NCBI GenBank assembly: GCA_942159475.1
Contig: OW804098.1
Location: 116,030,225 to 116,094,224 of the forward strand
Source: Sthenelais limicola
Lineage: Eukaryota > Annelida > Polychaeta > Phyllodocida > Sigalionidae
Length of the DNA: 64,000 bases
Reading direction: 5' to 3'
The notes beneath the pieces are model-generated. The model was given only the letters and a program-made list of their open reading frames with translations, was not told where the DNA came from and ran no database searches. Below are positions 54,552 to 64,000 of the stretch, piece by piece. The stretch's first letter is position 1, and each line of letters starts with the position of its first letter. Position numbers and translations under genes: made by a program.

Positions 54552-54990
54552 GGGCCCCCCACTCAGGGGTCAAAAGTGTACGCTTTTTTGTTCCAGCCTT
54601 TGAAAAGTACCCCCATTTCGCGAAGTTTCAGGGCACCCCCCCCCCCCCTTTTTGTGGCAAAACGCGGAAAATTTGATGCTAAAAAAGACCCCTTTTTATG
54701 ATTTCAAGGAGTCTTGTATAACTGTCAAAAACAAAACAGAAGTGGCCCGGAGTTTCTGTCATAATTATAGGATATTCTGTGCCACAATGTGAATAAAAAA
54801 ATACCCCCTTTTCCAGCATTTCGCTGATTTAGTTGCAAAAATATCCCCTTAATCAGCATTTCGCGGAAATCAGTTGCAAATTGGTACCCTTATTTTTGAT
54901 TCCGCGCTCCACGTTTCTGAGTGAAAAATGCCCCCTTTCTCCGCGTTCACTTTTAACCCCTGAGTGCCCCCCCCCCTCCCCCGCCCGGGC
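54552..54990. mobile_element. GC-ended MITE-like element
   Basis: cactcaggggtcaaaagtg (54560-54578) is the complement, with one mismatch, of 54948-54966. Both ends are framed by C-runs; the interior repeats ccccctttt and ttcgcg motifs. Non-coding. Confidence 0.6.
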
Positions 54991-55215
54991 AGGTGCCTAA
55001 AGCTCGGCCAGTTTCTGGCGGTTGCTATTTTAATCGATATCATTACTTGTGATTCCGCAGACAATGTATGTCTCTCCTCTAAAGTTAAACAAAACTCGAT
55101 TATCAAAATTACTCGTAATTAATCAGAAAAACACGTCATATTACGCAACATAAGTCGCCCAAAGCTGCGCGGTTAATTTAACGCACAGCCCAGACTACCG
55201 CGCGGCAAAAGTAAG

Positions 55216-55288
55216 ATGGCTGCCGTCGTGAGTGCAGTTGACGCTTCAATAAACCTCGGAGCCCTTCTTCAGCTTTCAACGCCCGCGC
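55216..55288 (+). CDS. Possible first exon (weak)
   Basis: In a CpG-rich patch (55140-55300) an ATG in strong context (aagatgg) opens 24 codons, MAAVVSAVDASINLG and onwards, and reaches a donor-like gtgagg at 55289. I do not recognise the peptide and cannot connect it to DNAJC22, whose own start at 57151 is good. It could be a lone promoter-associated exon or chance. Confidence 0.2.
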
Positions 55289-55992
55289 GTGAGGCCTCCT
55301 GCCAATAGAAATGAATATGAATAGGTAATGTCAAATGTCCGAGGTCATATTAATTACATATATTTACATAATCGATTGTAATATTATGCAATATTACGTA
55401 ATAAAAGGTAGCAAAATGAACATTAGACTGAGGTAGTATTTTAGCTGGAGTGTATAATACTTCCGAGCCATCACAGGTGTTTAAACATGAAACATATAAT
55501 TATACAAGTATTGATTTGAAGAATTTTGATATAAAGAAACAAGTAGAAATACTCGCAGTGGGATACAAAAACAATACATGACAATATGAAGAACAGATCA
55601 CATATAAATGATGAAATATGTCAAGGATCGATAACCTCGAAAGAGTATAACTATGATTGTGTCCTAATTAAAAAGAGTAAGCTCACGAAAAGGACTTATA
55701 CACCATTGCATATGCCACATTATATCATAATATCAACAATATTAACTAAGTGACACCCATTTTATCGCACAAGTATATATAAATTAATAAATGGGGTTGG
55801 CTTAATTATCAGTTCAACGTACGTGGTTATATCGATATACCGCCTCATACCGCGCCTGTATGTTTGTTAGTTTCGTATTGAACTCGATTGAAGTCACTGC
55901 ATGGGCCACATATAGCTATGACGTTATAGCATAGCATGAGCATGAGCATAGTTTTACATGCCTAACCTATATGATACGAAACCATGTTTTTA

Positions 55993-56310
55993 ATAGGGGA
56001 TTGGCAATGTCCCACTGCATGCGCATGTTACAGTGCATATGCCGAGATTGATCTTGTTCAAATCTGATATTGTATAGCCTATGAATTACCAGAAAATATG
56101 TAAAATATTTTCACCGATAGCCTAATCGCCTTGCTTGAATGAATGATTCATAAGATCCAAATGCAAGATGGGATCGATGGTGACTTGTTTTATATACCAC
56201 CATATCTTCACATGGACATACACTGATATTTACACCTGATGCATCTTCCATGCTAAACATAACGTGTTTTCTCCGTTCTTTAATAGGGGATTTCCATGTC
56301 CGATATCATG
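55993..56310. mobile_element. MITE family F copy
   Basis: Starts aataggggattggcaatg; body diverged. A second family F end (aataggggatttccatgtcc) begins at about 56282, so two copies abut. Confidence 0.6.
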
Positions 56311-56619
56311 CCTCACTTGTTGGATAGCCTTCATGCTGTAAAGACCTATTCTTAAGCATTGAATCTTCTCTATAATACTGTATAATCAATATCTTCCAAC
56401 ACGTGTGATAAGGTGTAAAGGTCATATGAATCTCCACGTGTTTCGTCACACCCATTTAACAATGATAATCTAATAAAGTCCACCCTCTAATCTCCCCAAA
56501 CGCCCCTTTATATATATAATTGATTTCTATTGTTTTAAAACTGAAGCTTGCAATAACGGTCCTCAAACCCCAGCATACTACTCGGATTTAATGGGAGCTG
56601 TATATCAGTGTAAAGGTTA

Positions 56620-57017
56620 TAGAAGGAATGGGATTATGGGGCTTAATGGTACGGTATAAAATCTATAGAAAACATGTCATATTCAACATGGAACATTCGT
56701 TGATGCTCCAATGTCGAGATCCATCTGTTATATACATATTTCCATAGCACAGGCACCCATTTTTTCCAGCATGCATTTGGGTTTTTTTAAAATAGATCAT
56801 TAAAAGCTATGATAGTGTTGAAAACATTCTTGCAATTGCCGATTAAGACGTTGTCAGATATCTGTATGTCAGATTTCAACAGAATCCATCCTAGCATGCC
56901 CTGTAATTAACAGACGTGCGCAGTGACACATCTGAAAATGCCCTATTCTGACATACAACTCCCATAATTCCATGCGAATCAATATTGAAGATGGAGTACA
57001 TGCAAATCCCTTATTGT
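56620..57017. mobile_element. MITE family F, diverged copy plus extra end
   Basis: Body with ggcttaatggtacggtataa and agcatgcatttgggttttt; ends with tgccctattctg. A further inverted end follows to 57017 (acatgcaaatcccttatt). Its right border is about 130 bp upstream of the DNAJC22 start codon. Confidence 0.6.
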
Positions 57018-57150
57018 GGAGTTATCAAAACAGGATATATCTGATACAGGGAAGTTAAAACGCCATAGTAAGGCTATTATCACTAGTGCAAATATCGCGA
57101 AAGCTTCCATGCAGGTATAGACAATTGATATACCCGGTATCCTCACCAAT

Positions 57151-57419
57151 ATGGATCTACTTTTACTGAATGGTAAAAAGGACGTTAGAGTTGCTTATGC
57201 ACTGTGGCTTTTCTTTGGATGTTTCGGACTTCACCACCTGTATTTAGGAAGAACCAGCCAAGGAATAGTATGGTTTTTCACCTTTGGAATGTTTTTTATT
57301 GGATGGCTGTATGATTATTTTAAAATTCCTGTCTTTGTCGATGAGGCAAATGTGCAGGAGGACACCCCGGAGGACACCCAGGTATACACCAGTCCAGGAT
57401 TCCCATGGCCAATTTTAAG
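57151..57419 (+). CDS. DNAJC22: DNAJC22 exon 1 (TM2 domain)
   Basis: Residues 1-89 with the TM2 signature G-L-H-H-L-Y-L-G-R; ends PWPIL then a split Arg codon; donor AAG/GTGACT. Confidence 0.9.
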
Positions 57420-60400
57420 GTGACTATTTGACGCCGGAGCTCATACTATATAATTATTGTTTTTTTTTTTTGTTTTTACAAACGACTTTATTCATTAACA
57501 CCTGCCATCTGGGCTTTTACAATTCTAAAGACATTGATATAAGAATATTAACCGGTTTAACATCAAGGGTATTTGACCGCCGAGAGGCAAATATTATTAT
57601 TGAGTTTTCAACAATTCAATATATTCCGATATACTTTCGGCTGTTCGCCTCCATACAACCTTTTCTTCCTTGCTTGTGTTACTGAAATTAAAAGTGTGGA
57701 TTACCACACTACATCTCATACGTAGCTCATACATTGCAGATAGAGTATCTACAAAGCCGTTCGCGAACAGCTTTTGTCTGTAAATAAATGATTTTATTTG
57801 TAGGATAATCCAATTAATTATCTTGGAATTTGTATTTGTTAATTCCACTCCAAATATAATATCGATGGGTTTTATGATTACATTGTTACCCCTTCTGTTG
57901 AATATCATTTTTCCACCTATATTTTTGTTCATGAAACCACTGTCATATATCCATCTAAGTATATTCAGCCATAGGTTTTTTGTTCTTTGACATAAAACTA
58001 GAAAATGAACGATATCGTCTGTCTTATTACAGAAGGAGCATGTATCCTTCTTTAATACATCAATCTGCTTAAGATATCCGTTACACGTTAGTACACCATG
58101 GAGGACTTTGAATTGAAACACATGTAACCTTGCCTCTGTAGAGGTCTTGTATGGCAAAGAGAAAATATTTTCCCATTTGATTTCGTCATACTTTTCTTTG
58201 GTCATATTTAATTTTTGTTGCCATTTCTGGAACTTTTGCCATTTTGGTTTCAGTTTAGCTATGAATTGCTCATATACCATTTTTGCATTACATTCGACAA
58301 TATTTAGGATTTTGTCCTCAACGACAAAATTTACAGAGTTATTTATAATATAATTTCTTTCCCTCTTTATGGTATTTATCCATTCCTTAGGTATAGCTTT
58401 TTTTAGGAGCTGTCTAGAGAAAACAGAAGGGTAAAAATCATAATTTGAAGCAAGCTCGTTGGTGGTCATCATATTTCCGTTTTCATTGAAAATGTCCCCC
58501 ACAGCTGTTATGCCCCTTTGTTTCCACGTGGACCAATATAACATCTGACCTTTATCCTTTATATACCGATTCGCCCATATTCTTTCTTTAAGAATCTGCT
58601 CAATGCTCTCTGGTTTTATTTTAAAATAACATTTATTCCATATTTCGAACAGCTCCTTATAGAAACCATTTATCGCTATCGAGGGCTTAAACCTGCACAA
58701 GAATATTTCGTCTATGTCCCTTTGATGGTAAGCTTCAAGGATCTTGAACCAGGACTTTTCTCTGTTTAAAAGAATTCGTCTTATTGTTACCTTCAAAGTT
58801 GATTAGTCCAACTGAGATACCGCAACTATGGTAGAGTCAATTGATATTAACCAGTACATTCTTATCAGACTTGTGATAAAGTCTAATTCAATAATTATAA
58901 ATATAGTTAAAGACGTAGACCCTAGAGTCAACTCAATTAAAAACACCTCACAGGAGATTCAATGTAGCATTTTATTTAGCGACCTCTTATGCATTTCGCC
59001 TATAGATGTGTGGCTTCATCATGCCGAGGGTGATCTCATGAAGGGGTATGTTACACAATGAGCAAAATAGCAATATTATACACAGGGTTGTCATATGGCG
59101 ATTAGTTTGGTATCATACAGAGTTGGGTGTCTTTCACTTTATAGATATGGCTTTTACAAAGTGATGTGTAACAGGACAATACTTCTCTAAGTCGTAAAAA
59201 ATGAATTTTGAGACAGAAGCTTTCACAAAAAGATACGATCAATAGGATTCCAATGATGAAATAATAATAAGCACTTCTATTTTGTTATGATTGATAAAAA
59301 GATAGCGGAATTGTGCATGTGTGTCCCCAAATCGAGGCCCACAATTAGTTGTGTGATTAGGCACACACATGTACACTTTGTTGTGTTACATTATTATATA
59401 ACTAGCAAATACCCGTGCTTCACACGAGATTTGCTAGTGGGACAGTGGGGCCCACATCTTCCCACTCTCCTTGTTCCCTCTCCAAACATCTTTCTCTTTC
59501 AAGTTGTCTCTGTAAGTTAGTATCTGTATTAACATTCATACCTCAAATGGAACCCTGTTAAAATGTTTTTTGTCACTGTTGTATTGTTGAGTTCCTTTTG
59601 GTGGAAATATGGTGAAATATATCAACTCCCGTCCCGTAGTGAAGCAACAACTTGCCATGGTACCTGTCCATGACGTCATGCTTTGGGTGACCCAGAAACC
59701 TGGTGTAGGGGCAATGATAGGTTTGTTTTCAGGCAGTGCTGGGGGCCCTGGATGGGGGTGCTCGATGTAAACCCATTTCTAACCCCTTTCCAACCCTAAT
59801 TTGTTAAGGAAACATAGTGGAATGGTTCGGCACCATTTTTGGCAATGTGCGTGTGAAATATTATGGAGATCTGGCCAGCGGTTTCAGTGAAGATAGGGGT
59901 TTAAGGCTCCAAACCCTTATTTTATTAATATAGAGATGTAAGGAAGAAAGCAAGTGGACACGGAGAGGTGGGCTTGCATATCCCGAATAGTAGGGGGCTA
60001 CTGCCCAAGATATATGAAGGGGGAGTATACTACTCATAATAGGTTTTAATATACAAGCATACCTATATATAGCAGTTGCACCATTGAAACAAGATCGTAC
60101 GACGAATCACAAGTGTCAAATCGCCCCTGAAATCATCAATATGTGTCCACCGCTTTAGTTAAATGACCTCAGAAACGCACAAATATATTCTAAACGTTAA
60201 ATTGTATGACTAATAGTGCTGACGCCTAAAAAATGGAGACTTTCAATTAAAGATGTTTTTTGTGGGAAAAAAACATTGAAAAGCTACATTCCTACATTTT
60301 TTCCCCTTCTATGTAGATTGCTTGGAGAGTTCATAGTTGGCACATGGATCGGCCAAGTCTATTTGTGTGCAATCCCTTCCTGGACACAGGATCAGTTTGG

Positions 60401-62699
60401 AGAAGGCTTTTGTTCAACATTGCATTTAATGCTACCCATGGTAATTGCCTCAGGTAAGACTGGCTTAATTTATAATGGCAGCAATAGTAATTGGCTCAGG
60501 TAAGACTGTCTTAATTTATAATGGTAGCCATGGTAATTGGCTCGGTGAGACTGGCTTATAATGGTAGCCATGGTAATTGGCTCAGGTAAGACTGGCTTGA
60601 TAATGGTAGCCCTGGTAATTGCCTCAGGTAAGGCTGGCTTGATAATGGTAGCCATGGTAATTGCCTCAGGTAAGAATGACTTTATAATGGTAGCCATGGT
60701 AATTGCCTCAGGTAAGACTGGCTTGATAATGGTAGCCATGGTAATTGCCTCAGGTAAGACTGGCTTGATAATGGTAGCCATGGTAATTGCCTCAGGTAAG
60801 AATGACTTTATAATGGTAGCCATGGTAATTGCCTCAGGTAAGACTGGCTTGATAATGGTAGCCATGGTAATTGCCTCAGGTAAGAATGACTTTATAATGG
60901 TAGCCATGGTAATTGCCTCAGGTAAGAATGACTTTATAATGGTAGCCATGGTAATTGTCTCAGGTAAGAATGACTTTAGAATGGTAGCCATGGTAATTGC
61001 CTCAGGTAAGGCCTCAGGTAAGGCTGGCTTTACAATGGTAACCACGGTAGTTGCCTCAGGTAAGACTGCTTGAAAACAGCAGAATATATTATATAGATCG
61101 AAAAAGAAGAAAATGTATTCTGATATGGCGAAAATGTGAAATTTCGCTTTTGACATTTCCTTTTAGGTACATAGACTGGGCGTTCTTGTTGAGAGGTAAA
61201 TTTGATATTAATATTTAGAAAAAATAGTAAATAGTAATCAGTAGAATTTGGAGGTATTAAAAAATGTATGTGGGGGCTTAGAGTTCCACTTTAAAAGTAA
61301 TTAATTTCTCACATAGCTCACACTGCTTACACAGTTATCTAGTAGTGTAACCCTCTGACCAACATGTTTAGCATAATAGTTACCTAATACTACATTACAT
61401 CCTTGAATAATTAATAAAAATGTTTAATAAATTGCAATTAATAACGATTGCAAATCAATTAATACCGTAACCTGACACTATTGTTTCAGGTGTACATCTT
61501 GTGGGGTCAATCGGCTACCAGAAAGCACACTATGGGTGTGCAGTCTTAGGCACAGTTATAGGGTTTTTCATGTGGGTCAGCAGCAAATCCGAGGTGGTAT
61601 TTTGGCTGGTGTGTTCGATGTCCTTAACGTCATCTATTTTTACTGGCTTTTGGGGTCATAGTTGGTCTCCCGGGAATCGCTGGAGAAGGCCAAAGGAACA
61701 GCTAAGGATGGTTGGCATTTGGATCCTTATGATAGCTGTTCTATATCACTCAGCATACCAAAATTGTGAGATGAAGCGACATCGTGGAAAAACTCTGAAA
61801 CTTAATAGATTCATACAACTGAGCACAGACAAGTACATGACATATGAACATTTGGCATACCTTCATCAGGCTAGCTCTTATAGGGTACAACACTTTGCAA
61901 ACAGTGCTCTTCGCAGCATCCTATATTTACATTTCCATTACTTTGGTCAGGGGTCGGATGTAATGGCATTCAAGGTGGGTGGATTTTTGATGATTTAAAT
62001 GTTCTAATTTTGAATTAACACATAATATTATGATTTTCAAGTTTTGATGTTGAGCATGGGATATTTATCAGTGCTCTGGTGTCATTGATATCCAAGTGTT
62101 TCCAAAACATGAGCATCTCACTTTCTTTCCTATGGTTTTTATAAATCATGTTATACAAGCTATGATATTGTTGAAAATATTCTTGCATTTTTTTCATTTC
62201 ATAAAAATGTTGCTAAATATTTGTATGTCAGACATGAACTGAATTTATCCCAGCATGCCCTGTAACAGACATGCACAGTGGCACATGCAAATCCCCTATT
62301 GTTTGGTGTGTCAAAAATGCCAAAGGATACTTTAATTCTAAAAGAAATCCCCTTCACTTTACTTTCACTATTACAACCCACAGTTCATGCATTAGTATGA
62401 ACTGTTATGTTCTACTATTTCTCAAGATTCTTTTTCTTGTATCATTTCTTTTCCTGCAGAGATTGGTATCAACTGATGGAAGTAAAGAACTAATCAGGGA
62501 TAGTTATCTAAAGCTGGTGAAGAGGTTACATCCAGACAGAAGCCAAGGCACATTCACAAGGGATATAGCCAAGGAACATTTTATAGAAATCAATGACATG
62601 TATGCCTCCTTGAAGAAACCCAAAGGTCCCAGCCCAAAAGGCAGTGTCAAACATATCTACTGCACTAAAAGGGGCACTTGTGCCAAGCGATATCATTAA
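57151..62699 (+). CDS. DNAJC22: DnaJ homolog subfamily C member 22 (4 exons, complete)
   Basis: A multi-pass membrane co-chaperone: N-terminal TM2 domain, further membrane helices, C-terminal J domain that would stimulate Hsc70; the fly relative Wurst acts in endocytosis. Exons 57151-57419, 60317-60453, 61490-61974 and 62460-62699 join in phase to 376 aa (human 341). TM2 domain: AYALWLFFGCFGLHHLYLGR, then GIVWFFTFGMFFIGWLYDYF (about 15-57). Middle helices: FIVGTWIGQVYLCAIPSW, GCAVLGTVIGFFMWVSS, FWLVCSMSLTSSIFTGFWG, MVGIWILMIAVLYHSAY. J domain: SYLKLVKRLHPDR with HPD at 321-323, and HFIEINDMYASL. The order is that of the vertebrate protein. The exon 1 donor is the GTGACT after 57419, since only that keeps phase with exon 2; the earlier CAG/GTATAC does not. 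Confidence 0.93.
57597..58796 (-). mobile_element. LINE ORF2 C-terminal part, 399 codons, antisense in DNAJC22 intron 1
   Basis: Minus-strand open frame lacking the reverse transcriptase core but with the typical 3' portion of L1/Tx1-like ORF2: FQFKVLHGVLTCNGYLKQI, then a zinc-binding CSFCNKTDDIVHFLVLC (zf-RVT type, C-x2-C...H...C), followed by LWLNILRW and a Lys/Ile-rich end. The 5' truncation is usual for LINE copies. The frame is still open, so the insertion is fairly young. Confidence 0.85.
59161..59310. mobile_element. MITE family C, fragment
   Basis: Starts gtgatgtgtaacaggacaat and keeps gaattttgagac and gattccaatgatgaaat; the rest is missing. DNAJC22 intron 1. Confidence 0.6.
59398..59938. 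mobile_element. Retroposon-like repeat with paired termini
   Basis: Starts near actagcaaatacccgtgctt with its own inverted partner gagatttgctagt, and ends with gagatctggccagcggtttc followed by a short tail ending aatatagagatg. That combination (a cagcggttt motif and a degenerate TA-rich tail) is common at the 3' end of RTE-type LINEs and SINEs in invertebrates. Non-coding. Confidence 0.45.
60317..60453 (+). CDS. DNAJC22: DNAJC22 exon 2
   Basis: Reads LLGEFIVGTWIGQVYLCAIP to LMLPMVIAS; acceptor TATGTAG, donor CTCAG/GTAAG. Its last ~16 bases and donor are the founding part of the minisatellite that follows. Confidence 0.9.
60438..61068 (+). repeat. 42-bp minisatellite built from the exon 2 / intron 2 junction
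   Basis: About fifteen units of gtaagactggcttgataatg followed by gtagccatggtaattgcctc and ag. The first unit overlaps the end of DNAJC22 exon 2 (atggtaattgcctcag), and each later unit repeats the exon end plus the gtaag donor. The unit is a multiple of three, so long spurious frames appear on both strands (14-residue repeats); I regard these as not coding. Confidence 0.93.
61490..61974 (+). CDS. DNAJC22: DNAJC22 exon 3 (membrane helices)
   Basis: 161 full codons: VHLVGSIGYQKAHYGCAVLG through FIQLSTDKYMTYEHLAYLHQ to DVMAFK. Acceptor TTTCAG, donor AAG/GTGGGT, phases fit both neighbours. Confidence 0.9.
62012..62301. mobile_element. MITE family F, truncated copy
   Basis: Keeps the right two-thirds; ends acatgcaaatcccctattg. 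In DNAJC22 intron 3. Confidence 0.65.
62460..62699 (+). CDS. DNAJC22: DNAJC22 exon 4 (J domain)
   Basis: Opens RLVSTDGSKELIRDSYLKLV, HPD motif, then a basic tail; stop TAA at 62697-62699; acceptor CCTGCAG in a strong pyrimidine tract. Confidence 0.92.
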   Translation, partial: RLVSTDGSKELIRDSYLKLVKRLHPDRSQGTFTRDIAKEHFIEINDMYASLKKPKGPSPKGSVKHIYCTKRGTCAKRYH

Positions 62700-62758
62700 G
62701 GTCAATTCTAAACAACTGTTCCTGCACCCATCACCTACACATGAGTAGAAATTAAGGA

Positions 62759-62840
62759 TATGGGTAAACAATGTACCATTTGCCTTCATCAATCCTCTCG
62801 AATAACTCACATTTAAGACAAAAATAAGGTTCAAGAATAG
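62759..62840. mobile_element. MITE family A, left-end fragment
   Basis: atgggtaaacaatgtaccat, then cctctcgaataactcacatt; cut off after about 80 bp. Lies in the 3' flank of DNAJC22. Confidence 0.6.
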
Positions 62841-62934
62841 TCCAAGATTACATCAAAGGTGAAAGGTTATAATACTATTATATATTTATAAGAATGTCTG
62901 AAACTCTAGTGCTAAATGCAATCAGAATTAACCC

Positions 62935-63058
62935 ACCTGTATTGTAATAGAGGGGCTAATCTAAGAAGAGGAAAGCAATTCGGGACTGAGAGAAACTGGT
63001 CTTAATAGAGGGATGGTCTCTATAGGGAGATGGTCTTTATGTGAGGTGACACTGTATT
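62935..63058. mobile_element. pogo/Tigger-like MITE, diverged partial copy
   Basis: Matches the 11272-11447 element in reverse: gaggaaagcaattcggga, aaactggtcttaatagaggg, ending ttatgtgaggtgacactgta. Confidence 0.65.
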
Positions 63059-63190
63059 TAACAAGTTTTAGTTATATTCATCAATCACCGTTTTTCAACC
63101 TTTACTTTATGACGAATCAAGGGAAAGTGTAGAGTAAGAATCTTCAAAAGTTTCAAGGCCATATAATGGACTTCAACAGGATTCAAGACC

Positions 63191-63437
63191 CATATATGGG
63201 TCAGATTGTCAGAAAATGTACAATTCGCCTTCACCAATTCTGTCAATTAAACCACATTTAAGACAAAAATGAGCTTCAAACTACAGTTTAACATAGCAGA
63301 ACAGACATTTTACAACCACACATTACTAAATATACTTAGATTTACTTGGTATTGATCATTTCTCAGCCTAATTTAGTAGAAGTTACTAAATGTGTAGAGC
63401 TGCCAATTGTACATTTTCTGAAGATCTGACCCATATA
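63191..63437. mobile_element. MITE family A copy
   Basis: Left end catatatgggtcagatt, right end ctgaagatctgacccata. Confidence 0.8.
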
Positions 63438-64000
63438 ATGATTTTCCAGGGCCTTCGACCTAACTGCCCATTTTCCAAATTCAAGGCTTTTATACTGATG
63501 GCGGCAGAAGTTACACCATGAAGATCAAAGTAGAAATGCTTCATTGTTGCATTGTAAGAATTACCCAGTAATTAGGTCAATAAAAATGAAGATGCTGGAG
63601 AGAGATTAATTATATACACCAGAATAACAAGCCGGCAACGCCCATGTTATCTAAGTAACAAATAGCTTTCAATAATTTTATTCAAGTCATGTACAGACAT
63701 TTAAACATACAAGGCATGTCTCCTTAACAAAATTGCATGTGTACATACTAAGTAAGAACATTCGGGCAGCATGGGGGAACACCGCCCCCGGCGACCCATG
63801 GATTGTACATTTTTACTGCCAATAAAAATAATAATAATAAAAAAAAAAAATACACACTAAGCAAATTGGCGAAAGTCTCATAATGGAACAACTTCTCCGT
63901 TTGTTGTATTTTTCTCATTGATATTTACTGTGCATAGATTAAATAAAATACATTTAAACGAACCAGTTGCATATCTTGACAGTCATTTTAGTGCAACGAC
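63438..64000. other. Gene-free right edge with an A-rich tail
   Basis: No exon recognised. At 63821-63850 ataaaaataataataataa followed by an A-run, after a GC-rich stretch (accgcccccggcgaccc), looks like a retroposon 3' end on the plus strand; no body is identifiable. Confidence 0.35.

Larger units (their letters stand above)
54508..55480. repeat. Direct repeats flanking a CpG-rich block
   Basis: A ~40-bp sequence with ttagctggag, atacttccgag and atcacaggtg occurs at about 54508-54546 and again, slightly diverged, at about 55441-55480. Between them are the GC-ended MITE and a CpG-rich patch. It may be a tandem duplication later filled by insertions, or LTR-like ends. Confidence 0.5.

Noticed and set aside
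54870..55106. 78-codon minus-strand frame in the C-rich region
   Set aside because: Lies across the end of a GC-ended MITE and simple C-runs; no resemblance to known proteins.
57382..57387. CAG/GTATAC as the DNAJC22 exon 1 donor
   Set aside because: Using it puts exon 2 out of phase. The donor after 57419 gives PWPIL-R-LLGEF, in phase with the rest and similar to the vertebrate protein.
60561..61156. Two long overlapping open frames (170 codons plus strand, 228 codons minus strand) with 14-residue repeats
   Set aside because: Both are produced by the 42-bp minisatellite, whose unit is a multiple of three. They have no start context, no flanking coding signal and run in antiparallel frames of the same repeat.

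Overview
This is a 64 kb piece of an animal nuclear genome, almost certainly an invertebrate metazoan. It has long GT-AG introns, eukaryotic tRNA genes, and animal gene families with vertebrate counterparts. The intergenic and intronic DNA is AT-rich and crowded with small inverted-repeat transposons, a Penelope-like retroelement and LINE fragments. I cannot name the species; a mollusc, brachiopod, annelid, hemichordate or amphioxus-like genome would all fit.

Layout. (1) 1-11,750, minus strand: the 5' part (six exons, 210 codons, signal anchor through the formylglycine-site cysteine) of an arylsulfatase B-like gene that continues past the left edge. A 4.8 kb foldback transposon carrying a broken cysteine-rich ORF sits to the left of exon 6, in what should be the next intron. 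(2) 11,750-25,094: no host gene recognised. It holds dispersed MITEs, a 5'-truncated Penelope-like element (RT plus GIY-YIG) at 17.8-19.6 kb, and a 2.1 kb satellite of 37/39-bp units. (3) 25,095-49,639, minus strand: a complete 14-exon gene for an L-asparaginase with C-terminal ankyrin repeats (ASPG family, 685 codons, every splice phase consistent). Its introns contain, among other things, a single-exon 657-codon gene that looks like a domesticated hAT transposase (intron 4) and a convergent tRNA-Asp/tRNA-Gly pair (intron 2). (4) 49,640-57,150: repeats, with one possible first exon in a CpG-rich patch. (5) 57,151-62,699, plus strand: a complete 4-exon DNAJC22 (TM2 domain plus membrane segments plus C-terminal J domain, 376 aa). 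Intron 1 holds an antisense 5'-truncated LINE. Intron 2 starts with a 42-bp minisatellite that multiplies the exon 2/intron 2 junction. (6) 62,700-64,000: repeats.

The three host genes are unrelated in function: lysosomal/secreted sulfate ester hydrolysis, cytosolic asparagine/lysophospholipid hydrolysis, and a membrane co-chaperone linked to vesicle traffic. There is no operon-like logic. The most notable material is where mobile DNA meets host genes: the catalytically dead hAT-derived gene; a 42-bp copy of part of that gene pasted elsewhere in the ASPG locus between short direct repeats; repeats that form or adjoin splice signals at several exons; and the exon-intron junction minisatellite in DNAJC22. 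Exon positions were read by eye from splice consensus, phase and protein-family similarity; no alignment or transcript data were available.
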